Positions 1 through 8,258 of a stretch of DNA of 64,000 bases are shown here, piece by piece. The DNA lies in the NCBI RefSeq assembly GCF_014196055.1, contig NZ_JACICY010000007.1:1-64000 (forward strand), in the 5' to 3' direction. Numbering within the stretch: the stretch's first letter is position 1; each line of letters begins with the position of its first letter. The stretch comes from Novosphingobium hassiacum (lineage in GTDB: Bacteria > Pseudomonadota > Alphaproteobacteria > Sphingomonadales > Sphingomonadaceae). The translations under genes were made by a program, and so were the position numbers. A model generated the notes under the pieces. It saw only the letters and a list, made by a program, of their open reading frames with translations. It was not told the DNA's origin and made no database searches.

Positions 1-11
1 GAGGAGGAAAA

Positions 12-179
12 TCAGCCCCTACACATCACCGCCAAAGCCGCCTGACGATGGCCCACGGCCACAGCCGAAATTACACCACCTTGACGGACGCGACCCGCAC
101 CGCAGATGCCGACAACCAAGGGGCGGCAGGTTTCGAGCCGTTCGACAATATGGGCCAGAACGATCTCGGCGGACGATGA
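12..179 (-). CDS. Small ORF of unknown function downstream of the aminotransferase
   Basis: A 55-residue ORF starts at the ATG at 179, which has GGAG a few bases upstream. That makes it a better start than the ATG at 194. It lies 71 bases downstream of the aminotransferase stop and in the same orientation, so it could be the last gene of that operon. It begins with an amphipathic helix followed by a hydrophobic strand and Gly-rich turn (VVGICGAG) that looks like the beginning of a Rossmann or TIM-barrel enzyme, but the frame closes soon after. It is either a genuine short protein or the 5' stub of a broken gene. I do not recognise a family. Confidence 0.25.
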   Translation of the reverse strand, partial: SSSAEIVLAHIVERLETCRPLVVGICGAGRVRQGGVISAVAVGHRQAALAVMCRG

Positions 180-250
180 CATCGAAGACTCCAATCGGGA
201 GCGTACGGCTTGGGTGCGCCGTCAGGCACGTGACGCTTCAGGTGGCCCGA

Positions 251-1579
251 TTACGACGTGATCCTGCCCAGCGAATTATGGAACACTTCAAGGAATTTAT
301 CGACATGTTCGTGCTGGCAGATCAACGGAGGACGGATTTTGAGGGCGTCTTCATTGGCGGATGTCGTGCTGATCAGCACTCCGTCGTCGCGCATGGCATT
401 GACCAGATCCAGCGCCATAGCCCGACGCTGTGCGGGCAGGCTGTCTTCAAACCCGATATCTACGCCGAAGAACAGGCCGGCGTTGCGCATGCCGCGTATG
501 CCCGGCAATTCTGCGGCGATGGCCTCGATACCGTGTCTGAGGTACTGGCCGACCGAAACGACGCTATCGAGTATCCGGTCGCGCTGGAGGATCGTCAGGA
601 CGGCATCGGCTGTCGCTATCCCGACGGTATTGCCGGCGAACGTGTTGGAATAGCGCGCGGTCTGGCCGAAATGTTCCATCGGCTGGCTGCGCCCGACGAC
701 CGCACCGATCGGAAAGCCGTTGCCCATCGGCTTGCCCAGCGTGGCGAGGTCGGGAACGATGCCATGGCGCGCAAAGCCCCACATGTGGTCTCCGGTACGG
801 CCGAACCCTGGCTGGACCTCGTCCGAGATGATCAGGCCACCTGCCTCGCGCACCGCATCGACCGCGCCTGCGATGAAGCCCGGCGGATCGATCCATACCC
901 CGTCGCTTGAAAAGATGCTGTCGAACAGAAGCGCGGCGATGCCGATGCCGCGCCTCTGCAAATCGATGATGGCGAGCCGGACCTGTGCCTCGAAGAAATC
1001 TGCGGCCTGATCGTGCGGTATGCCGGCCGGTCCGGGGAGTTCGACGATGCGCACGTTCGGGCTGAGGTTCACGGCAGCGCCAAGGTTTGGCGAAACGGCG
1101 GCGACGGCGGCGCTGGTGCCGTGGTAGGCGTAGGATGTGACGATCACGCCTTCGTTGCCGCTTGCAAGCCGGGCGATACGCAGTGCCAGATCGTTCGATT
1201 CACTGCCGGTGCAAGTGAACACCACTCGGTCCAGCTCAGCGGGAAAGGTAGCGATCAGCTTTTCTGCATAATCGACCAGCTGCGGCTCGAGATAGCGCGT
1301 GTTGGCACTTATCCGGGCCGCCTGCTCGGCCATGGCCGCGTTCACTTCCGGATGGCAGTGGCCGAGCGACGGCACGTTGTTGTAGAAATCCAGGTAAGGC
1401 CGGTCGTCAGGGTCAAAGAGCCACATGCCCTCACCGCGCACGAAGTGAACGGGCTTGCGATATTGCAGGCGGTAAGAGGCCCCAAGGACCGCATCGCGTC
1501 GGGAGATCAGGTGCGCTTCGCGTTGGGGAAGTTCCGCCTCGCCGGGCCGGAAACGGTTGGGCATGAGGTCTACGGACAT
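251..1579 (-). CDS. Class-III aminotransferase-fold enzyme, phospho-lyase type (AGXT2L/hydroxylysine phospho-lyase-like)
   Basis: PLP-dependent fold-type I enzyme of about 442 residues. Visible landmarks are the PLP-phosphate loop GSESND (about 125-130), the ring-stacking DEVQPGFGR (Asp about 253) and the Schiff-base lysine in GKPMGNG (about Lys283). The combination DEVQxGFGRxGxHxW with GKPMGNGxP is characteristic of the AGXT2-like family, which includes ethanolamine-phosphate and 5-phosphohydroxylysine phospho-lyases, rather than of ordinary omega-transaminases. The kinase gene just upstream supports a phosphorylate-then-eliminate route for an amino alcohol or hydroxyamino acid. A plain transaminase remains possible. 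The start at 1579 avoids overlap with the kinase; longer in-frame starts exist. Confidence 0.85.
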   Translation of the reverse strand: MSVDLMPNRFRPGEAELPQREAHLISRRDAVLGASYRLQYRKPVHFVRGEGMWLFDPDDRPYLDFYNNVPSLGHCHPEVNAAMAEQAARISANTRYLEPQLVDYAEKLIATFPAELDRVVFTCTGSESNDLALRIARLASGNEGVIVTSYAYHGTSAAVAAVSPNLGAAVNLSPNVRIVELPGPAGIPHDQAADFFEAQVRLAIIDLQRRGIGIAALLFDSIFSSDGVWIDPPGFIAGAVDAVREAGGLIISDEVQPGFGRTGDHMWGFARHGIVPDLATLGKPMGNGFPIGAVVGRSQPMEHFGQTARYSNTFAGNTVGIATADAVLTILQRDRILDSVVSVGQYLRHGIEAIAAELPGIRGMRNAGLFFGVDIGFEDSLPAQRRAMALDLVNAMRDDGVLISTTSANEDALKIRPPLICQHEHVDKFLEVFHNSLGRITS

Positions 1580-1631
1580 GAGGTTCTGCCTGTTTGCGAG
1601 CGTTGCCTTGACGCGGATGATAGTCGGAGGT

Positions 1632-2705
1632 TCAGGACGGATCGAGGCTGGCTGCAGCCCTGACCGCCGCCTCGCCCGCTGGATGATCGAGCGATGCAAG
1701 CACGGCCAGTCCCTGCTCTGCGCGCGCCACATTCTTCATGATGTAGGGCGCGGCGTCGGGAAAAAGGTGCGCGCGCCAGGTGTTGATCAGCACCAGTGCG
1801 CTTTGACGGGCGCGGATCAGACCGGGCAGGAGCGACGCTTCCAGGCTGGATAGCGGCGCGACCGACGCATAGCCAGCTATGACATGTTCGGCGCCGCCCA
1901 GTCGGGAAGCCGGGTCCTTCACGAAATGTCCTGCAGCGATGGCAAGATCCTGAACGCGGGGGTTCCAGCCACCATCGCCGAAGTCGATGAAGCCGATGCC
2001 GTTGCCGGTATCGATCACGTTGAACGGGCTGGGGTCGTTGTGGGTGATCTGCCAGGCAAGGTTCGCAGCCTGCGGTACGATGCGACACGCGTAATCGTCC
2101 ATAGCGCAATGGACCAGGCGCGCTGTCTCGTCTTGCGGAAGGAAGCGTTCCAGTTCCGCAAGCGAGGTCCAGCACGCCACGTTCCACAGCATTGGGCGTC
2201 GCGCAGCCGGTGGCTGGATGTTCGACATGGCATGGTTGAGCCGGGCCAGAGACGCTCCGACTTCATGCATCAGCGCAGGGGTGCAGGGCGCCTGATGCAG
2301 CGGAGTGCCATCCATGCGGGTCTGCAGATACCCGCATGTGTCTTCGTGTTCGAATATGAGACGGTCGGACAGGGTCCGGATTGGCTTGGGTGCAAGCACC
2401 CCGTCGACGCCTTGCAACCCATCCAGAACGGCTGACTGGAAGAGGAAGCTTCCCAGCGCCTCCGGTCGCGATGACGTCTTGAGGATCAGGCGCTGGCCGT
2501 CGTCCAGCTTTGCATCGAAAGTTTGTTCGACTTCGGACGACAGGGCGGTCAGCGTGCCCGCAGCGCCGTAATGTTGGCGCAGGAGCAGCGCCGACGAGAC
2601 GGGATCGGATGCATCCGGCAGCATTGCCAGTTGGTCGGCAGCGGCCTGGTAGTACGCCCGAGTATCGGCCTTCGTGGCGGCCGGACTCCTTGCTTGCGCT
2701 GTCAC
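1632..2705 (-). CDS. APH-family phosphotransferase, hydroxylysine-kinase-like
   Basis: Small-molecule kinase with the aminoglycoside-phosphotransferase fold. The catalytic loop HNDPSPFN (Asp about 224, Asn about 229 from the GTG at 2705) and the metal-binding IDFGDG follow the HxDxxxxN...DFG pattern. Its position between a HAD hydrolase and an AGXT2L-type phospho-lyase matches the HYKK/AGPHD1 kinases that phosphorylate 5-hydroxylysine before elimination, so it probably phosphorylates a hydroxyamino acid or amino alcohol. The start is uncertain: a GTG at 2738 would overlap the end of the HAD gene, while the GTG at 2705 follows a weak GGCGGGG. Aminoglycoside resistance is unlikely from the context. 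Confidence 0.8.
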   Translation of the reverse strand: MTAQARSPAATKADTRAYYQAAADQLAMLPDASDPVSSALLLRQHYGAAGTLTALSSEVEQTFDAKLDDGQRLILKTSSRPEALGSFLFQSAVLDGLQGVDGVLAPKPIRTLSDRLIFEHEDTCGYLQTRMDGTPLHQAPCTPALMHEVGASLARLNHAMSNIQPPAARRPMLWNVACWTSLAELERFLPQDETARLVHCAMDDYACRIVPQAANLAWQITHNDPSPFNVIDTGNGIGFIDFGDGGWNPRVQDLAIAAGHFVKDPASRLGGAEHVIAGYASVAPLSSLEASLLPGLIRARQSALVLINTWRAHLFPDAAPYIMKNVARAEQGLAVLASLDHPAGEAAVRAAASLDPS

Positions 2706-2721
2706 CTGTTGGACCCCGCCG

Positions 2722-3390
2722 TCAGAGACCGAACACACCGGGAAGGTGCGTCACGTCGGGTATCTCGGTATATTCGTAGAACGGGTTGGCCGGTTCGTGA
2801 CCGCGGTTGACCCAGACCTTGCTCTTGATGCCGATGTCGTAGGCCGACATCAGATCGTGCCGGAACGACGACGAGACATGCGTGATGTCTTCCGGACCAC
2901 AACCGAGCGTATCGAACATGTATTCGAATGCCCGCAGGTGCGGCTTGTAGGCACCCGCTTCCTCGGCAGTCAGCACCGCATGGAACGGCGCGCCCAGCTT
3001 TGCGACGTTCGAGGGGATCTGCGCGACCATCGAGTTGGTCAGGATGACCAGCGGAATGTCCTTGGCGAGCCTGGCGAGCCCTTCGGGTACGTCCGGATGC
3101 GGACCCCACGTCGGTACGCGATTGTAGATGTCCTCGGCCAACTCTGCCGTGAACGCGACGTTGTTGCGTTTGCATGTGCGTTCGAGCGCATTGTGGACCA
3201 CTTCGGCGTAGGGCTTCCAGTCCTGCAGCACTTCATCCAGCCGATAGGCCTGAAAGTGCTGGATGAAAGAGGTCATCTGCAGATCGGTCAGCTGATGTTT
3301 GAACAGTTCCTGCGCGGCATCGGCCATCTGGAAGTTGATCAATGTGCCGTGACAATCAAACGTCACGTACTTGGGACGAAAGTTGCTCAT
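2722..3390 (-). CDS. HAD-superfamily hydrolase, haloacid-dehalogenase type II-like (paralog 1)
   Basis: About 222 residues. Motif I is FDCHGTL (nucleophile Asp12), motif II is LTNS, and the motif III lysine is in AYKP, giving the general layout of type-II haloacid dehalogenases. The motif IV region reads VSSSFRHD instead of the VSSNxxD of true L-2-haloacid dehalogenases, so the Asn used in dehalogenation is replaced by Ser and the Asp is displaced by one residue. A role as a phosphatase or other hydrolase in the same pathway as the downstream kinase and phospho-lyase is more likely. The ATG at 3390 is chosen because GGAGGG lies 8 bases upstream. A close paralog is at 8259-8933. Confidence 0.85.
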   Translation of the reverse strand: MSNFRPKYVTFDCHGTLINFQMADAAQELFKHQLTDLQMTSFIQHFQAYRLDEVLQDWKPYAEVVHNALERTCKRNNVAFTAELAEDIYNRVPTWGPHPDVPEGLARLAKDIPLVILTNSMVAQIPSNVAKLGAPFHAVLTAEEAGAYKPHLRAFEYMFDTLGCGPEDITHVSSSFRHDLMSAYDIGIKSKVWVNRGHEPANPFYEYTEIPDVTHLPGVFGL

Positions 3391-3930
3391 GCGCACAGCC
3401 CTCCGAATTCTTGATGCCCACTATTATTCGCGAGGGGTCAAGGCGGTTTGCCGAATGTGATGGGCATTCGGCAGGATGTACTGAATCGATTGGCCGGGTT
3501 GGTCATCATCGACCAAAGCCTGCTGGCGCAACATGCTGCTTGGCGACAGACGGCGGTGCTTGCCTGCGCCCTTTCTGACGCTACCAAAAGCCGCAGGATA
3601 TTCTGCTGGCCGCAGGAATCGGGCGTTAGAAGTCCGCGTGCGACAGATTGCGGGGTCGAGCGGACATTGTCGCGTGGGGCGTGTCAAGCGTAGCCCCTAT
3701 CCGGGCCATGGAAAGTCGAACGGCACAAAAACGCCGCAGTCACGCAATTTTCACAATAATCGTCTGTCAGCGCTTGCCGCTTCGACGCAAGATTCGTCTG
3801 CCAAGGCATAAGATCGGCGAATAATAATAAAACACGCAGGACGAATCGAGCGCACATCCAGCATTCTGGAAGAAAAATCCGGCGTGTGAGAATGGGCAGT
3901 TACGCATCACGAACGAGGGGTGAAGTTGCG
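3391..3930. promoter_or_regulatory. Divergent intergenic region with operator-like inverted repeat
   Basis: 540 bases separate the divergent HAD gene and the TonB receptor gene, and must carry promoters for both. It holds a perfect 8-base inverted repeat, GCCGAATG/CATTCGGC, with a 7-base spacer at 3450-3472. An A/T-rich tract at about 3816-3832 lies closer to the TonB gene. No convincing Fur box was found. Short ORFs in this stretch (for example minus 3424-3687 and plus 3533-3811) have no recognisable features and are not called. Confidence 0.45.
3450..3472. promoter_or_regulatory. Perfect inverted repeat, candidate operator
   Basis: Arms GCCGAATG (3450-3457) and CATTCGGC (3465-3472) flank TGATGGG. 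The site sits about 60 bases upstream of the HAD start on the minus strand. The 11-mer CGAATGTGATG of this site recurs, inverted, upstream of the SpuC-like gene near 30499-30509, so it may be a shared regulator site. No regulator has been assigned. Confidence 0.4.
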
Positions 3931-6078
3931 ATGAAAACTATGTCCGCAGTTAAGGCCGCGCTGGCAATCGGCGTAGCGATGGGAGCGATGTCGACGACAG
4001 CCTGGGCACAGGTGGCCCCCGAAGATGCGAATGCGGCCGAGGAGATGGTCGTGGTGGGGCTGCGTCAGCAATATCGCGGCGACGTGCCGCTAGCAGAAAT
4101 TCCCCAGACAGTTCAGGTGCTCGACGCCAAGACGCTGGATGATTTGAATATCACGCGCCTCGATGCCGCACTCGATCTCGCCAGCGGCATTGCAAAGCAG
4201 AACAACTTCGGTGGCCTGTGGGATTCGTTCGCTATCCGCGGATTCGCAGGCGATGAAAACTTCCCGTCGGGCTTCCTGGTGAACGGCTTCAACGGTGGCC
4301 GAGGTTACGGCGGGCCGCGCGACGCCTCGAACATCGAGAAGATCGAAATCCTCAAAGGTCCGAACGGCGCGGTCTTCGGGCGCGGCGAGCCAGGTGGTAC
4401 GATCAACATTACCACCAAAAAGGCGCGCACCGACGATACGTTCGGGTCGTTTGCGGTATCGGGCGGCAGCTTCAACAACTTCCGTGTCGAAGGCGACTAC
4501 AACCTTGCGATCAGCGACACAGTTGCGATCCGCGTGAACGGTGCGGCGCAGGATGGCGACAGCTTCCGCGACACGGTGCACACGACGAAATACGTCGCAT
4601 CGCCGTCGATCCTGTTCAAGCCGACGAATACCACGACAATTTCCTACGAAATGGAGTTTGTCGATAACAAGGTGCCTTTCGATCGCGGCGTTCTGGCCGT
4701 GGGCGGCAAGCTTGGCGTGATCCCAAATTCGCGCTTTCTGGGTGAGCCCGGCGATGGCCCAACCCGCGTCAAGGTGCTGGGGCATCAGCTACAGTTCCAG
4801 CAAAAGTTGGGCGGCGACTGGTATTTCCTTGCGGGTGCCGGTTATCGCGACACCAGCTTCAAGGGCTTCGGCACGCAGGCTGAACTCGGCCTCGGGCGGC
4901 AATCGCTGGATAATGACTTCACCAACCTGACCCGTCAGCGCATCTTCCGTGATTACGGCACGACCAACACCTCGGTCCGTGGTGAGGTCTCCGGAAAGCT
5001 CTATACAGGCCCATTGACGCATCACGTGCTGGTGGGGGCCGACTGGGATCGCTTCCACATTGACTTGCTGCAAAAGCGGTATCGCGGTCCAAACTACACT
5101 CCGGGTAGCCCGTTCACGCCAGCGAACAATGCGATCAACATCTTCAAACCGGTCTACGGCCAAATGCCAACGCCGACTGCGACAACGATCAATACTGACG
5201 AAGTGCAGAAGTCTTACGGTATCTACTTCCAGGATCAGGTCGATCTCACAGACAGCTTGAAGATCCGGGTCGGCGGCCGCTTCGACCACTTCGAGCAAAC
5301 GCTGCTCAACCGCGCCAACGGGGTGCTGATCAATAGCACCAAGAAGCGGTTCAGCCCTACGGCGGGCGCGCTCTATCAAGTCACTGACGTCATTTCGATC
5401 TATGGCGGTTACGGTCAAGGCTTCCGTCCAAACAGCGGTGTGAACGCTGCTGGCTCGCCGTTCGCACCTGAGTACAGCAAGTCGTACGAAATAGGTGCAC
5501 GCTTTGCCGCTCCAGGCGATGCGGTCAGTGGCTCGATCTCGGCCTACTCGATGAAGAAAAATAACATCCTGACCGCCGACCCGGCCAATGCCGGGTTTTC
5601 GATCGCGGGTGGCGAGGCCAAGTCGAAGGGCATTGAGGTAGACTTCAACGCAAAGCTGCCGGGCGATATCTCGATCCTGGCGAACTATGCTTACACCGAT
5701 GCCTATTGGACAACGACATCGTCCGACAAGGACTTCGGTTTCTTGATCCTGCCGGGTGATCGCCTGATCAATATCCCCAAACATGCGGCCAACCTGATCG
5801 TCAGCAAGGGTTTCTTGATCGGTGAAAACCGCGCAACGTTTGGTGCAGGCATGAACTACACCGGTAAGCGCCTGGGTGAGACGGCATCGACGTTCGAACT
5901 GCCCGGCTTCGTTACCGCGCGGTTACTGGCGAGCCTCGAGCTATCGGATGGGGTCAAGATCACGGGTGACGTGACAAACCTGTTCGACAAGCAGTATTAT
6001 GCGGCTTCGTATTCGCAGTACTGGATCAATCCGGGCGCCCCGCGCATGTTTACGGTGAAGGCCACCTTCTCGTTCTGA
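3931..6078 (+). CDS. TonB-dependent siderophore-type outer-membrane receptor
   Basis: 715-residue outer-membrane receptor that would import a bulky ligand using TonB energy. A signal peptide ends at AWAQ (about residue 27). The plug domain follows (EEMVVVG..., IPQTVQVL, FAIRGF, VEILKGPNG-like IEILKGPNGAVFGRGEPGG), then a beta barrel ending in the terminal phenylalanine of ATFSF. The plug motifs are those of the TIGR01783 siderophore receptors. The start at 3931 has GAGGGG upstream; the longer in-frame start at 3886 lacks a signal peptide at its N terminus. It is followed by a PepSY-type membrane protein, the usual partner of ferri-siderophore receptors. The ligand could instead be the nutrient the downstream genes consume. 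Confidence 0.93.
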   Translation: MKTMSAVKAALAIGVAMGAMSTTAWAQVAPEDANAAEEMVVVGLRQQYRGDVPLAEIPQTVQVLDAKTLDDLNITRLDAALDLASGIAKQNNFGGLWDSFAIRGFAGDENFPSGFLVNGFNGGRGYGGPRDASNIEKIEILKGPNGAVFGRGEPGGTINITTKKARTDDTFGSFAVSGGSFNNFRVEGDYNLAISDTVAIRVNGAAQDGDSFRDTVHTTKYVASPSILFKPTNTTTISYEMEFVDNKVPFDRGVLAVGGKLGVIPNSRFLGEPGDGPTRVKVLGHQLQFQQKLGGDWYFLAGAGYRDTSFKGFGTQAELGLGRQSLDNDFTNLTRQRIFRDYGTTNTSVRGEVSGKLYTGPLTHHVLVGADWDRFHIDLLQKRYRGPNYTPGSPFTPANNAINIFKPVYGQMPTPTATTINTDEVQKSYGIYFQDQVDLTDSLKIRVGGRFDHFEQTLLNRANGVLINSTKKRFSPTAGALYQVTDVISIYGGYGQGFRPNSGVNAAGSPFAPEYSKSYEIGARFAAPGDAVSGSISAYSMKKNNILTADPANAGFSIAGGEAKSKGIEVDFNAKLPGDISILANYAYTDAYWTTTSSDKDFGFLILPGDRLINIPKHAANLIVSKGFLIGENRATFGAGMNYTGKRLGETASTFELPGFVTARLLASLELSDGVKITGDVTNLFDKQYYAASYSQYWINPGAPRMFTVKATFSF

Positions 6079-6140
6079 TGTAACGGGATTGGGCTGTCGG
6101 GGTCACCGCTCCGGCAGCCCAAACTTTCTCGGGAGGCATC

Positions 6141-7172
6141 ATGCGCCGTGCAAGCTTCCTGACCTGGCATCGCCAGCTGGCGTTGCTGTTTGCCCCGCTC
6201 ATTCTCCTTCAGGCGATCACGGGTGGCGTACTTCTGTTCCGCGAGCCGCTTGGTCGTTTGCTCGAGCCGACGCCGACTGCCGGTCCGGTGCTAGGCACCG
6301 ACCGGCTTTTCGTGGCTGCTGCGGCAAGCGGCAAGAGGGTAGAGCGCCTGCAGCCCCCCGCCGCGCCGGGACGCATGGCGATGGCGCAGATCGTTGATGA
6401 CGATGGCACGCGCACGCTCCTCGCGATCGATCCGGCTTCTGCGCGCGTGATGCGTGAAGGCGGTCTGGCAGCCTTCCCGGTAGAGGCAGCACTGCGGCTC
6501 CATTATCAACTGCTGGCGGGAAACACCGGCTTGTTCGTCGTCCTGCTGACCGGCGCCGTGCTGCTGCTAATGGTGGGAACCGGGCTCGCGTTCTGGTGGC
6601 CAGTGAAAGGCCGTTGGAGCAAATCGCTGGCGATCAATCCACGCATGCCCGCGCGCGCGCGGCTGCGGCACTGGCATCGCAATTTCGGTGTGGTTGTCGC
6701 CTTGCTGATTGGATGCAGCGGCGTAACCGGTGTGCTGCTGGCAGGTGCAGACCTGTTGCCCCTGCTGACCGCGCCAGCGCCCAAGCCTGCCGTGACAACC
6801 TCGGCAGGCGGCGCGCCGACACCGGCAAGTGTCGAGGCAGGGGTGCGATTGGCACAAACCGAATTTCCCCGAGCACAAGTTCGCGACCTGCGCTTTGCTC
6901 CGGGCGGGCGGATGGACGTCAACCTGCTGGCGCCAGAGCGCAATTCGCTCGCCGTGCATGTGGTCAAGGTGGATCTTGCTTCGGGCAGGATCGCAAGCGT
7001 CGTGGCCGCACAGGATAATCCGGCGCTCTGGATGAAAATTCTGCCCTATCACTCGGGCGATGAGTTTGGTCTCATTGGCCAATTGATTCTCCTGATCGAG
7101 GCGCTCGTGCTGATCGGGTTGGGTGTGTCCGGCCCGCTGATGTGGTGGCAACAAAGGAAGCGACGCACGTGA
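6141..7172 (+). CDS. PepSY-associated inner-membrane protein (PiuB/FsrB-like)
   Basis: 343 residues with four predicted transmembrane helices (about 11-33, 126-155, 182-210 and 310-337) separated by periplasmic PepSY-like segments. The WHR near the N terminus and LRHWHRNFG at about 172 provide candidate haem- or metal-binding histidines. Proteins of this family sit beside siderophore receptors and are thought to reduce ferri-siderophores or handle periplasmic iron. It lies 62 bases after the TonB gene with AGGC/GGGAGG upstream of the ATG. Its stop overlaps the GTG start of the next gene, so the two are translationally coupled. Confidence 0.85.
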   Translation: MRRASFLTWHRQLALLFAPLILLQAITGGVLLFREPLGRLLEPTPTAGPVLGTDRLFVAAAASGKRVERLQPPAAPGRMAMAQIVDDDGTRTLLAIDPASARVMREGGLAAFPVEAALRLHYQLLAGNTGLFVVLLTGAVLLLMVGTGLAFWWPVKGRWSKSLAINPRMPARARLRHWHRNFGVVVALLIGCSGVTGVLLAGADLLPLLTAPAPKPAVTTSAGGAPTPASVEAGVRLAQTEFPRAQVRDLRFAPGGRMDVNLLAPERNSLAVHVVKVDLASGRIASVVAAQDNPALWMKILPYHSGDEFGLIGQLILLIEALVLIGLGVSGPLMWWQQRKRRT

Positions 7173-8098
7173 TCATGCTGTACCATGGCCTTGAATCGCG
7201 CGGCGTCGCCTGGGCCGAGATATTCGGTGCGCGCGTGCCGCAACTGCCCTTCAGGCGCTGGGGTCACGATGAGGTCGATCCGGCGCAAGTGTGCTACCTG
7301 GCGGCGTGGAACGCGCCCGCAGACTTCATCGCGCAGTTCCCCAATCTCGAGGTGCTGTTCAGCGTGGGAGCGGGAATCGATCAGCTGCCGCTTTCGGCGC
7401 TGCCGCCACAGGTGCGCGTCGTTCGCATGGTCGAACAGGGGATCATCACGGGCATGGCCGAATATGTCGCCATGTCCTGCCTTGCGCTGCACCGCGACCT
7501 GCCATTTTTCATAAGCGAGCAGCGGGCCGAGCGCTGGACCTACCGCCACACGCGGCTTGCATCTGAAACGCGTGTCGGAATCATGGGACTCGGCGAGCTG
7601 GGGAAGGCTGCGCTGCAGATACTGAAGCCGCTGGGCTTTGCGCTGTCAGGGTGGAGCCGCAGCGCACACGCCATCGATGGTGTGACATGTTTTGCCGGTG
7701 AGGCTGGTTTCGACGCGTTTCTTGCGCAGGCCGACATATTCGTCTGCCTGTTGCCGTTGACCGCCGAAACACGCGGAATTCTATGTCGCGAGACCTTTGC
7801 AAAGATGCCGCAGGGCAGCGCCGTGATCAATGCTGGGCGTGGCGGGCACCTGATCGCGCAAGACCTGATCGACGCGCTGGATTCAGGCCAGTTGCGCGCC
7901 GCCATGCTCGACGTGACCGATCCCGAGCCGCTTCCGCAAGGCCATGCATTCTATACGCATCCTGCGGTTTTCCTGACGCCGCATGTTGCGGCCGAAACGC
8001 GCCATGCCACCGCGGGCGAGGTGCTTGCGGATAATGTCCTGCGTCTGCTGTCAGGTGAACCGCTGCTCGGCGAGGTCGATCGCACGAAGGGCTATTAG
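7169..8098 (+). CDS. ghrA: Glyoxylate/hydroxypyruvate reductase A-type 2-hydroxyacid dehydrogenase
   Basis: 309-residue D-isomer-specific 2-hydroxyacid dehydrogenase. It shows the NAD(P) Rossmann motif GLGELG, the substrate-binding arginine in NAGRG, the catalytic Glu in DVTDPEPLP and the catalytic His in TPHVAAET, all in GhrA-type spacing. The GTG at 7169 overlaps the upstream TGA (GTGA), so translation is coupled to the PepSY protein. It would reduce a 2-keto acid such as glyoxylate or hydroxypyruvate, or oxidise the hydroxy acid, probably cleaning up a product of the catabolic island. The exact substrate cannot be read from the sequence. Confidence 0.85.
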   Translation: MIMLYHGLESRGVAWAEIFGARVPQLPFRRWGHDEVDPAQVCYLAAWNAPADFIAQFPNLEVLFSVGAGIDQLPLSALPPQVRVVRMVEQGIITGMAEYVAMSCLALHRDLPFFISEQRAERWTYRHTRLASETRVGIMGLGELGKAALQILKPLGFALSGWSRSAHAIDGVTCFAGEAGFDAFLAQADIFVCLLPLTAETRGILCRETFAKMPQGSAVINAGRGGHLIAQDLIDALDSGQLRAAMLDVTDPEPLPQGHAFYTHPAVFLTPHVAAETRHATAGEVLADNVLRLLSGEPLLGEVDRTKGY

Positions 8099-8124
8099 GC
8101 GCGGCATCTCGTGCCGTTCGCGCC
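8098..8124 (+). terminator. Hairpin after ghrA-like gene
   Basis: GGCGC and GCGCC with an inner GGCA/TGCC stem lie immediately after the stop codon, followed by an A-rich rather than T-rich tract. It is a weak candidate for a transcript end or attenuating hairpin. Confidence 0.3.
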
Positions 8125-8258
8125 TGATAAAAAGTGCCGTTAGGACGGTTGAATGTCTTGGAACGGGTGCAAGTTCTGCTCGGCTCATGGTCTTCTTGCC
8201 TCGTCACCAGCAGTTGCCGACATCTGTTACGTCGGCCAGACAGGGATGAATTCAACCG

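Noticed and set aside
1632..2738. Aminoglycoside resistance kinase
   Set aside because: The APH fold is there, but the operon with a phospho-lyase and HAD points to catabolism.
3424..3811. Short ORFs in the divergent gap (minus 3424-3687, plus 3448-3693, plus 3533-3811)
   Set aside because: No ribosome sites, no family features, and they overlap each other. The gap is better explained as regulatory DNA.
3700..3930. Fur box before the siderophore-type receptor
   Set aside because: A/T-rich stretches are present but nothing close to a Fur or iron-control consensus with both halves.
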